Assembly: GCA_009731375.1 (NCBI GenBank)
Contig: BJOX01000028.1
Location: 1,208,532 to 1,229,834 of the forward strand
DNA: 21,303 nt
Reading direction: 5' to 3'
From: Paulinella micropora
Lineage: Eukaryota > Cercozoa > Imbricatea > Euglyphida
Below the pieces are notes generated by a model. That model was not told the DNA's origin. It worked only from the letters and a program-made list of their open reading frames with translations, and did no database searches. A program made the position numbers and the translations under genes. Positions 9,466 to 16,125 of the stretch are shown piece after piece (position 1 is the first letter of the stretch; every line of letters starts with the position of its first letter).

Positions 9466-9900
9466 ATAAGCATTTGCACCAGCATAAGGTGTGTTCCCCA
9501 TACCAGTACCCTCTTGTGGGTACCGATTTGAGATAGTACGCTCCCTCGATCTTGATCGCTCTCGATCCTGATCTCGCGACGGTGACCGTACACGCTCCCT
9601 CGAGCTCCGACGCTCTCGATCGTAGCCTCTCCGGTCACTATCAATGACATGACGAGATCGACCTCCCGATCCTCGATCGTTACGACCACCATCGCTTCGA
9701 CGATCCCTCGATCGTGAACGACTGCGTCGTTCAGCCGACCTCGCTTGCTCTCGACGATCACTTGAGCTCGCCGCCGATGCCTTGTATGCCCAAGAGGAAT
9801 TCTCCATATGATGCCCCCACTTCGCCGGGTCATCCCTTCCAAACGAAACCGGTGCATCCCCCGGATCCAAAGTGATGGGATTCCAAACAGTGAACTTTTC
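9466..9900 (-). CDS. Upstream gene, RS-rich segment
   Basis: The frame reads FTVWNPITLDPGDAPVSFGR, then a strongly Arg/Ser/Asp-rich region of about 80 residues (ERRSRSRSRDRRSDGGRNDR; DRERRSSRERVRSPSRDQDR). Such RS domains are typical of splicing and other RNA-processing factors and are usually phosphorylated; that role is known for the class, not shown here. No RRM or other RNA-binding domain is visible. The frame enters a G run (C run on the plus strand, 9454-9465), where one base too many breaks it. Confidence 0.5.
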
Positions 9901-9903
9901 CTA

Positions 9904-10296
9904 CTCACCTTTCTTGTAAAATGCTTCTCCCGGATCCGTCCACCCTTTCATCTCATAAGCCTTCTTATCTCGCTGAAGAAGGTTGCGGATCTCCTCCCTG
10001 TACTTGCCCGTATCGAGCAGACCTTCTTCTGCACAGTATCCTTTCCAAGACCTCCTTCTGCACAGTATGATCCCAACGGTCCGGATGAAACTTATCGCAT
10101 ACAGCCTTGCACATAGCTCCCGACTTGAGCCATAATGATCCAGCTTTCTTCATGGCATTGCAAAGAGGTCGCCCATTCAAGGCTTTCTTGTTGAAGGCAG
10201 GCCAGTGTCGCCTCGACCCATCCCCTGGCCACGATGACCACCAGTACCGTAATACTGAGGGCCCCTACGCGGGTATCCCTGACCCCAGAAAGCTTC
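9904..10296 (-). CDS. Upstream gene, Gly/Arg linker and basic segment
   Basis: The frame starts with a Gly/Arg/Tyr-rich linker (YPRRGPQYYGTGGHRGQG). It shifts by one base at a cccc run (10222-10225) into HWPAFNKKALNGRPLCNAMK and CKAVCDKFHPDRWDHTVQK, then shifts again into YREEIRNLLQRDKKAYEMKG and WTDPGEAFYKKGE, ended by TAG at 9903-9901. A short imperfect direct repeat (cttctgcacagtat, twice in 10,024-10,070) sits at the second shift. After the TAG the same frame goes on as KFTVWNPITLDPGDAP. Confidence 0.4.
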
Positions 10297-10322
10297 CTCA
10301 TCATTAAGGTCCAAGGGACCAC

Positions 10323-10715
10323 AAGATCTCTTCCTCCTTGCTGTTGATTTTCCCAAGGGGGCAATTGAGGCTTAGGGCCGGTGTACTTCCACCCATCGAC
10401 AATGGTTTTCTGCACACATCGCATTGCTCGACCCACCATCTCATCCTCGACGACCCATGCCTCTGGGCTGGAGTTTGCATTATCCACCCTCATTGACACG
10501 CATAACTCCGTGTCACCTTGGAGCTCCTTCACGATCTTCGAGAAAGTGGCGTTCTCTCTGTCAATTCGGAAGAGAATCTCAGCCACCAACTTAAAGGCTT
10601 CCGTACGAGAGAGTATGATAGCCATATCCATCATTCTCTGAAACATATAGTGTAACACTGGCTTCTTTGTCAGCATCCACCTAGCCTCAGTCTTGAGCTG
10701 ATCCACCTCCTGAGC
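10323..10715 (-). CDS. Upstream gene, fourth segment
   Basis: About 130 residues: AQEVDQLKTEARWMLTKKP, FKLVAEILFRIDRENATFSK, and a C-terminal part rich in Pro/Gln (YTGPKPQLPPWENQQQGGRD). Coding then continues in a different frame with EAFWGQGYPRRGPQYYGTGG, reachable by skipping 10297-10322 (26 nt, GT...AG). No family recognised. Confidence 0.42.
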
Positions 10716-10755
10716 CTTCGATGCGAACTCTAAGCATGAGACCAGTGCTTTCCAC

Positions 10756-10995
10756 ACACATGGCATCGGCTCTCAAAAGCTTGAGCTGCTCCCAATGAGT
10801 GTAACTCTTAGACAGCCATTCGTAGTCCACTGCAGCTGCCGATTGAAAACGAAAGAACCTGTCTGCCACGATGGCAACCTCCTCAGGCAGAATAATACCT
10901 GCAGAACGACAAACTCGACGTACTTCTGCCAACCAAGCACGGATCTCTGCAATATGCTTAGGATCCGTCGCCTTGTTGATGTCAATAGCCAAGGC
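10756..10995 (-). CDS. Upstream gene, third segment
   Basis: About 80 residues of helix-rich sequence: AIDINKATDPKHIAEIRAWL, PEEVAIVADRFFRFQSAAA, then YEWLSKSYTHWEQLKLLRAD. The frame runs past the previous segment's frame and then loses protein character near 10755. No family recognised. Confidence 0.42.
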
Positions 10996-11021
10996 CTTTG
11001 ATCCCCAAGAAGACTATCCAC

Positions 11022-11762
11022 GTCTTTCTGATGTCGTTCCACCGTACGACGTCGTTCCTCCTCGTTCTTCTCGAGCTTATGACTCCAAGAAGAGACCTTC
11101 ATCTTTCTGCGAGCAGCCTGCTCATTCCATGCCACCGCAAAATGACCGAAAGCCCTAGCCATAAAAGCAGTCGAATCTGCAACCAACAGTTGCTCCACTG
11201 TAGCAAGCTTTTGAGCTGCTCCCACTGAAACCCAACTGTGAAGATTCCCACCTGCGTCCCTGTTTCCCCACAGGTTGTCCATTGCGTCGAAGAGTTTGGT
11301 GAGAATGTCGTCAATAGAGACGACAGTCACCGCTACGCCCGCAGGGCGAAAAATAAGGTTTCCCATTGCGAACACAGTGGGTGACACTGCAACCCACTCT
11401 CGACCATGAAAAAGAGCGAAATTTTGCACTTCATCCCACTTGGGGTGTCCTTCGTTCAAGACATCCCAAGCATGCCAGAAACCAATCAAGTCATACAAAG
11501 GTTGTCCATGCTGCTTGTAGAAATCCTTGAAGAGCCCCATGCTCAAGGAAACAACACTCCACACCTCTGCTTGCACTCGTCTTGCCACTGTCATGTTGAA
11601 ATCCACCAGCCTGTCGGTAGAAGCCATCATTCTGGACGCCGCCAGCCTCTCAGGCGTCCAGTATGGAGTTCCCACTCCCACAGCTTCCGAGATTTGGACA
11701 ATCATCTCAGCAGCTACAGTCACATTAGCACTGTAATCTGTCCCACCATCAGTGCAGACCAC
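11022..11762 (-). CDS. Upstream gene, globular segment
   Basis: About 240 residues of normal globular composition with several Trp (PLYDLIGFWHAWDVLNEGHP; GREWVAVSPTVFAMGNLIF), ending in a charged, coiled-coil-like tail (KLEKNEEERRRTVERHQKD). The frame opens at a GTG, so it is an internal segment. Skipping 10996-11021 (26 nt, GT...AG) would join it in frame to the next segment. I do not recognise the family. Confidence 0.45.
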
Positions 11763-12049
11763 ACATCCCTCGTAGCTGCAGTTCCCAATGCATCAACAAC
11801 TGTCTTGACAGTCTGTGCCGCCCTTATCGACGGAAGTTGATCAGCCCAACTGTCCCCTGTCAGACGTGCTTGCCAAATCGCCTGTAAGTCGTCCATCAGA
11901 CGAGCAGGTGTCCCAGCAATCACAGGAGTGGTCCCTCCTGAGGACGAAGCACCCGTGCCCAAAGCCGGTGTCAGCCCCATTCTTCGTACATCGACCGACA
12001 GAGGCATCCTCAGGCCTCCGATACTACCACCATATGGATGGTGTAGCAT
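11720..12049 (-). CDS. Upstream gene, N-terminal segment
   Basis: The frame begins MLHHPYGGSIGGLRMPLSVD and continues through a Ser/Gly/Thr-rich stretch (LGTGASSSGGTTPVIAGTPA) into a helical part (RLMDDLQAIWQARLTGDSW, AAQTVKTVVDALGTAATRDV). It then loses protein character and stops at TGA. The next segment continues in another frame with TDYSANVTVAAEMIVQ. The ATG at 12049 was chosen because upstream sequence looks like a pyrimidine-rich splice acceptor and not coding. Confidence 0.45.
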   Translation of the reverse strand: MLHHPYGGSIGGLRMPLSVDVRRMGLTPALGTGASSSGGTTPVIAGTPARLMDDLQAIWQARLTGDSWADQLPSIRAAQTVKTVVDALGTAATRDVWSALMVGQITVLM

Positions 12050-12658
12050 ACGGACTTCATAACATTCTCCTCCTCTTCTGCAATGATAACATGTAGAAGT
12101 GAGAGAAATATAGAGAGATGAGACAAAAACAGAAGGCACACAACACACACACAACACTGCTTCTCACACAGCTTATGTGCTATGTCTGTGTCTCCTTCCT
12201 ACCTTGTTCAAGCAAAAACCAGACGTGTGTGCCTATTTCCTCACACACAATCTATTTCTATCACTCTCCCCCTAACGGAGAGTCCAACTAACTTAAACAA
12301 AACTTGAAAAAAGTCAACACCCTTTTCCTACGGTTCGGATTTTCAAGTTGTCAAAACCCCAAGAAAATCAAAGCGAGAAAAACGTGAGAACTTTAGCTTT
12401 TCGTGACCTTCACGAAAAGCAAAAGCAAACTCCGTTCAACTTTTGTTAGCGATTCCAGATGTAACCGGAACAGCTACTCTGACAGCTAGTAGTCACTCAA
12501 CTGGAGAGGGGCAGACCAAGCATGAGAGTCAAGCAACGACTCCCGACAAGCCGGACGACACTCAATGCCACTATGAATTGTGCGGGCCGGCTGACAAAGT
12601 ACTACTTAGCCATCAGTCTTCAAGTGACGCACCTCACCAACTCACAATCTACGTTCAA
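12050..12658. other. Region between the minus-strand gene and the LRR locus
   Basis: It contains the pyrimidine-rich acceptor of the upstream minus-strand gene (about 12,080-12,110), a CA-rich patch, and a perfect 11-bp hairpin at 12,396-12,420. From 12,443 to 12,690 a plus-strand frame (IPDVTGTATLTASSHSTGEG) may be a 5' exon of the LRR gene, but its frame does not match the following LRR sequence, so I do not call it. Confidence 0.4.
12396..12420. repeat. Perfect hairpin, 11-bp stems
   Basis: gcttttcgtga and its exact reverse complement are separated by cct. The hairpin lies alone in the region between the divergent loci and is unrelated in sequence to the palindromes of the LRR array. Its function is unknown. 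Confidence 0.85.
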
Positions 12659-12861
12659 TCACGTCAGTGGATCTGCGAGGCAACGACTTGAGTGCGGAAA
12701 GCGGCTCGGCGTTGGCGGCCGTGGCCAAGCAAAATCCCCGCATCAAGGAGATGTGTGGGATTCCGCTTGATTCACTGCGGGACAACAAGACAACAGAGCT
12801 ACATCTATATTCAAAACGTTTGGGCCCTGCAGAAGCGGCTATGTTGGCTGAATTCTTGAAG
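12659..12861 (+). pseudogene. N-terminal LRR exon, first copy (acceptor missing)
   Basis: It matches 13281-13483 at an offset of 622, including the following intron and palindrome. It encodes SITSVDLRGNDLSAESGSAL, a linker (KEMCGIPLDSLRDNKTTEL) and GPAEAAMLAEFLK, then a GT donor. Homology stops at 12659, so the acceptor and first codons present in the second copy (ttgcag before GACCATCCA) are absent. Upstream in-frame sequence has a TGA near 12,624. It is probably a duplicated fragment, unless it splices differently. Confidence 0.6.
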
Positions 12862-13112
12862 GTCAATATGAAGTTCAGTAAGATAAAATCTGAAAAATGT
12901 ATGTGTCAACATACACATACATATTGTTCAATGAATGCCTCTTGCTTTCCGTCGAACGTCATACGAAAAAATCATTGTTTCACATATTGCTACCCACGCG
13001 CGGTAGCATGCCTCTTACAAACACAAACATGCATTTCCAGCTTATACATCGCGCAAGCAAGAGCGAAAGCAGTACAAATTAAGTTGTACAACATCAGACA
13101 GTCATTACCCAC

Positions 13113-13256
13113 CGTGAGTAAAGAAGCGATAATAATAGCGCTCAGCTCGTTGTAGCCCTTGTCCGATATATAAATCCTTGTTGCCTTCCCGTCACGGAAG
13201 GACGCGACAGGGATCCAGTCGCCTTGGATGTATATGCGCTCGATGCTCTGGTTGAC
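13113..13256 (-). CDS. N-terminal-type LRR exon on the minus strand
   Basis: A 144-nt phase-0 exon with acceptor ttag before 13256 and donor gtgggt after 13113. It reads VNQSIERIYIQGDWIPVASF, then RDGKATRIYISDKGYNELSA and IIIASLLT. The pattern IP..S.RD.K.T matches IPLDSLRDNKT in the plus-strand exon at 13268-13483, so the two are divergent relatives. The two exons lie head to head with acceptors about 11 bp apart. No other function is visible. Confidence 0.6.
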
Positions 13257-13267
13257 CTAATTTGCAG

Positions 13268-13483
13268 GACCATCCAAGCATCACGTCAGTGGATCTGCGA
13301 GGCAACGACTTGAGTGCGGAAAGCGGCTCGGCGTTGGCGGCCGTGGCCAAGCAAAATCCCCGCATCAAGGAGATGTGTGGGATTCCGCTTGATTCACTGC
13401 GGGACAACAAGACAATAGAGCTACATCTATATTCAAAACGTTTGGGCCCTGCAGAAGCGGCTATGTTGGCTGAATTCTTGAAG
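13268..13483 (+). CDS. N-terminal LRR exon, second copy (intact)
   Basis: A 216-nt phase-0 exon (72 codons) with acceptor tttgcag and donor gtcaat. It encodes DHPSITSVDLRGNDLSAESG, then KEMCGIPLDSLRDNKTIEL and GPAEAAMLAEFLK. In ribonuclease-inhibitor-like LRR proteins a module of this kind precedes repeats of the form VNxxLxxLxLxxNxIGxxGA, which is what follows in the cassettes. It would splice in phase to cassette exons on the plus strand. Intracellular LRR proteins of this type usually mediate recognition or protein binding; that is family knowledge, not shown here. Confidence 0.7.
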
Positions 13484-13698
13484 GTCAATATGAAGTTCAG
13501 TAAGATAAAATCTGAAAAATGTATGTGTCAACATACACATACATATTGTTTAATGAATGCCTCTTGCTTTCCGTCGAACGTCACACGAAAAAATCATTGT
13601 TTCACATATTGCTACCCAGCCGCGGTAGCATGTCAAATCTATTTTTTTCACGTGTATAGGTTAATCACACGTAGTAACGTTGACTGGCCTAATACTGA

Positions 13699-13730
13699 AT
13701 TATTATTATTATTATTATTAATATTATTAA

Positions 13731-13776
<46 letters not shown>

Positions 13777-13778
13777 TT
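13699..13778. repeat. ATT microsatellite
   Basis: A run of (ATT)n just before the SINE. Its last 15 bases (tattattattaattt, 13764-13778) recur directly after the SINE at 14047-14061. Confidence 0.9.
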
Positions 13779-14046
13779 GGACACCGTGATAGCCCAGTGG
13801 TCAAGTTCTACCATCTGGGCCCTGTCGCCAGTTCGATTCCCGTCGGTGCCACCAGTATTTTCATTGAACATACCGGTCTATTTCTGCATCGGTATTTTCA
13901 TTGAACATACCGGCCCGTCTGGAAGTGTTGGAACTGCCCTTGCGGGGGTTTCATTAGAGCTTATCGTCAATTCTTCGTACTCCCCTCACGGGTGAGACGA
14001 TGGAGGCGCATGTGCAGAAATGCATCAGCCATTGACAGAGAAGCAC
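13779..14046 (+). mobile_element. tRNA-derived SINE
   Basis: The head looks like a tRNA. An A box (tagcccagtgg, 13790-13800) matches the pol III consensus, and a B box (agttcgattcc, 13830-13840) matches at all but one base, at tRNA-like spacing. The stem around the B box does not pair well, so it is not a functional tRNA gene. The body includes gtattttcattgaacatacc twice (13855 and 13892). The same 15 bases (tattattattaattt) flank both ends and would be a target-site duplication, though the AT-rich setting makes this less certain. It lies between the N-terminal LRR exon and cassette 1. Confidence 0.65.
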
Positions 14047-14110
14047 TATTATTATTAATTTATTAATTTATTTGTTTACTTGTTTATTTATTTATTTATT
14101 ATTTATTATG
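14047..14110. repeat. AT-rich tail after the SINE
   Basis: ATT and TTTA repeats, either the SINE's 3' tail or the pre-existing microsatellite. Its end may serve as the weak polypyrimidine tract before the cassette 1 acceptor (atgtag, ending 14113). Confidence 0.7.
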
Positions 14111-14113
14111 TAG

Positions 14114-14294
14114 TTGAACAACACTGTGCAGACCCTCAATCTCGATGGACACAACAAAATCGGACCCGATGGCGCAAAAGCTATCGGCAAGGCGTTGGAG
14201 GTACCTTAAGCATATTGGCGATCGCAGCAGCACCTTCAGGGCCAATATCGTTCTCTGATATGTCCAACGTTTGCAGTTTGCATTCCTTATTTTC
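14114..14294. CDS. LRR cassette 1 (plus 14114-14200; minus 14205-14294)
   Basis: The plus exon (29 codons) reads TVQTLNLDGHNKIGPDGAK and ends KALE. The minus exon (30 codons) reads ENKECKLQTLDISENDIGPE and ends ANMLK, with acceptor gacag. The spacer is gtac, a palindrome that gives a GT donor on both strands. The orientation has ALE on plus and MLK on minus. Both exons are intact. Confidence 0.75.
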
Positions 14295-14370
14295 CTGTCA
14301 AACAAAATTGTCACTCTCGTTTATGCCGCGCGCGGTAGCAACACATGTATCAATATATTGGGCTTCACAG

Positions 14371-14539
14371 GTAAACCAAACCTTGGGGGAGCTGAATCTA
14401 CGATACAATAGTATTACTGATGACGGTGCCCACGCAATCGGAGCTCTTAAGTTACCTGCAGTGCTTTTGCGATTTGCTTCGCTCCTTCTGGTCCGATGTC
14501 GTTGTATTGCAACTCAAGATTGGTTAAGCTGGTGTTCAC
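14371..14539. CDS. LRR cassette 2 (plus 14371-14451; minus 14456-14539)
   Basis: The plus exon reads VNQTLGELNLRYNSITDDGA and ends ALK, with a good acceptor (cttcacag). The minus exon reads VNTSLTNLELQYNDIGPEGA and ends KALQ. The spacer is ttac, so only the minus strand has a GT donor. The plus exon could use a GT one base earlier but would lose phase. The orientation is reversed relative to cassette 1 (lysine-ending exon on plus). Confidence 0.72.
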
Positions 14540-14613
14540 CTAACACATATTCATGATAAATATTCTGCTACCGCGCGCGGTAGCACTGAAGAAGAGTGTA
14601 TTTGTGTGCACAG

Positions 14614-14791
14614 GAGAACAAGGAGTGCAAGCTGGAAAAGTTAAACATCTCAAGCAACTCGATTGGTGCAGAAGGAGCACGGCATGTCGCGAAAGCATTG
14701 GAGGTAAATTAAGCATACCGGCTATCGCAGCAGCGCCTTCATCTCCAATGATGTTAGAACCCAAGTCGATGCTGCGAATACTTTTGTTTAC
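14614..14791. CDS. LRR cassette 3 (plus 14614-14703; minus 14708-14791)
   Basis: The plus exon reads ENKECKLEKLNISSNSIGAE and ends AKALE, with acceptor gcacag and donor gtaaat. The minus exon reads VNKSIRSIDLGSNIIGDEGA and ends AGMLN. Spacer gtaa gives a donor on plus only (ttac on minus), the mirror image of cassette 2. The orientation matches cassette 1. The plus exon closely matches the minus exon of cassette 6. Confidence 0.75.
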
Positions 14792-14874
14792 CTATATGCA
14801 GTCAAAACATACCAGTGGAAAGTGCTACCCGCGGGGTTGCATTAAAATAAATCAAAGAATGTTTGCATGCACAG

Positions 14875-15052
14875 GAGAACAAGGAGTGCAAGCTACAAAC
14901 GCTACATATTTCGAATGAGATTGGCGATGATGGAGTGTTTGCCATCGGCAAGGCTTTGCAGGTCTGACCTTTAGTGCTTCCGTGATGTTCTCTGCGCCTT
15001 GTGTTCCAATTCTGTTGCCCTCTAAATTCAGCGTTTGAAGCGTGTTGTTGAC
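14875..15052. CDS. LRR cassette 4 (plus 14875-14961; minus 14969-15052)
   Basis: The plus exon reads ENKECKLQTLHISNEIGDDG and ends GKALQ, one codon shorter than its relatives. The minus exon reads VNNTLQTLNLEGNRIGTQGA and ends TEALK. The 7-bp spacer gtctgac reads gtcagac on the minus strand, so both strands have GT donors. The orientation has the glutamine-ending exon on plus. It is the inverse of cassettes 7 and 8. Confidence 0.75.
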
Positions 15053-15149
15053 CTAATGCAAAGCGACACATCCCGAGCAATTGAAACATGTTATTATCAA
15101 ATGCTACCCCGCGCGGTAGCATTTTTACGCAAGCACGTGCGATGTGCAG

Positions 15150-15319
15150 GAAAACAGCACACTTCGTGAGCTTAGTGTGCGCAACAATCATATCGGGGAT
15201 GATGGCAAAAGCCATCGGGAAGGCGTTAGAGGTACCTTAAGCATGTTTGCGATTGCTTCTGCACCTGCTGGCCAAATGCTGTTTGCTCCCATGCGTAGCT
15301 TGATTACAGTTTTGTTTTC
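15150..15319. CDS. LRR cassette 5 (plus 15150-15231, frameshifted; minus 15236-15319)
   Basis: The plus exon is 82 nt. It starts ENSTLRELSVRNNHIGDDG and then has lost two bases relative to its relatives, which breaks the frame before the KALE-type end. The minus exon (84 nt) reads ENKTVIKLRMGANSIWPAGA and ends ANMLK and is intact. Spacer gtac, donors on both strands. The orientation matches cassette 1. Confidence 0.72.
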
Positions 15320-15439
15320 CTATGCAACATATACTTATATGAGTGTGCTACCGCGCGGGCAGCGGTAGCAATATGTATTTGGATGTATTTTGCCCAACAG
15401 GTTGAGCGACAAATATGTATGTCCTTTGTGTGGGTTTAG

Positions 15440-15617
15440 GTCAATACAGCGTTGCAAGTGTTGAACTTATATGGCAATAATATTGGCCCAGAGGGCGCTG
15501 CTGCGATCGCCTATATGCTTAAGGTACCTCCAACGCTTTCGCGATGTGCCGTGCTCCTTCTGCCCCAATCGAGTTGCTTGAAATGTCTAGCTTCTCCAGC
15601 TTGCACTCCTTGTTCTC
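15440..15617. CDS. LRR cassette 6 (plus 15440-15523; minus 15528-15617)
   Basis: The plus exon reads VNTALQVLNLYGNNIGPEGA and ends AYMLK. The minus exon reads ENKECKLEKLDISSNSIGAE and ends AKALE. Spacer gtac, donors on both strands. Both are intact. The orientation is reversed: the whole cassette resembles cassette 3 turned around. Confidence 0.78.
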
Positions 15618-15698
15618 CTGTGCACACAAATACACTCTTCTTCAGTGCTACCGGGCGCGGTAGCATTCATATATTTCTTTGTGAGTGCTGAAAAATAG

Positions 15699-15873
15699 GT
15701 CAATAAAACGCTTCAAATGCTAGACATAAGATGGAACAAAATTGGAGCGCAAGGCGCAGAGCATATCGCGGAAGCACTCAAGGTCAGACCTCCAAACCCT
15801 TGCCGATAGCAATAGCTCCAGCGTTGCCGATCTTGTTGTTCCAGAGCGAGAGTTGAGTGAGGCTCGAATTGCC
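15699..15873. CDS. LRR cassette 7 (plus 15699-15782; minus 15790-15873)
   Basis: The plus exon reads VNKTLQMLDIRWNKIGAQGA and ends AEALK. The minus exon reads GNSSLTQLSLWNNKIGNAGA and ends GKGLE. The 7-bp spacer gtcagac gives donors on both strands. Both are intact, 84 nt. Reversed orientation. Confidence 0.77.
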
Positions 15874-15956
15874 CTGCATTCAAACACCAGCAGCATTTAT
15901 TTAGTGCTATCGCGCGGTAGCATTCATATATTAGTTTGTGGTGTGTCGATAAATAG

Positions 15957-16125
15957 GTCAATAAAACTCTGCAAACGCTGAACATATATTGGAACAGCAT
16001 TGGAGCACAAGGCGCAGAGCATATCACGCTGAAGGTAAGACCTCCAAGGCCCTGCCGATAGCAATAGCTCCAGCATCACCAGTACCATTGCCCCAGAGCG
16101 AGATTTCAATGAGGCTCGCATTGAC
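15957..16125. CDS. LRR cassette 8 (plus 15957-16034; minus 16042-16125)
   Basis: The plus exon reads VNKTLQTLNIYWNSIGAQGA and ends HITLK; it is 78 nt, two codons shorter than in cassette 7, in frame. The minus exon reads VNASLIEISLWGNGTGDAGA and ends GRALE. The 7-bp spacer gtaagac gives donors on both strands. Reversed orientation, and a close relative of cassette 7. Confidence 0.76.

Larger units (their letters stand above)
8464..12049 (-). pseudogene. Upstream frame-broken gene with RS-rich region
   Basis: A series of protein-like frames on the minus strand runs from an ATG at 12049-12047 down to 8464, where it joins the shared 3' module in frame (GSER then GAVRTLDS). No frame covers it. 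At least eight frame changes or stops occur, several explained by a single base in a homopolymer (the C run at 9454-9465; cccc at 10222-10225). Before the ATG is a good splice acceptor (pyrimidine-rich, ending attgcag) at about 12,080. Composition moves from a globular N-terminal part, through a Gly/Arg-rich linker, to an RS domain and a Q/P/Y-rich region, the layout of an RNA-associated protein. It may be a decayed gene, a gene with many tiny introns, or one damaged by sequencing errors. The pieces are described separately. Confidence 0.5.
12659..13630 (+). repeat. 622-bp-offset direct duplication of N-terminal exon plus palindrome
   Basis: 12659-13008 and 13281-13630 are near-identical and cover the exon, its donor, the intron start and the palindrome. 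Both copies end with the palindrome's last bases (gtagcatg); beyond it they differ. The palindrome thus coincides with the right boundary of the duplicated segment. Confidence 0.85.

Noticed and set aside
12443-12691. Plus-strand ORF as the first exon of the LRR gene
   Set aside because: Its frame does not agree with the LRR frame at 12659, and I cannot place a donor and acceptor with confidence; left as undecided flank.
13262-13789. Extension of the N-terminal LRR exon into a Leu-rich tail
   Set aside because: The frame runs through the intron, the palindrome and the ATT microsatellite. The donor at 13484 ends the exon in phase with the cassettes.
13785-13853. A tRNA gene
   Set aside because: A and B boxes match, but the T-arm stem does not pair and the acceptor stem has a mismatch. 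The flanks indicate a SINE.
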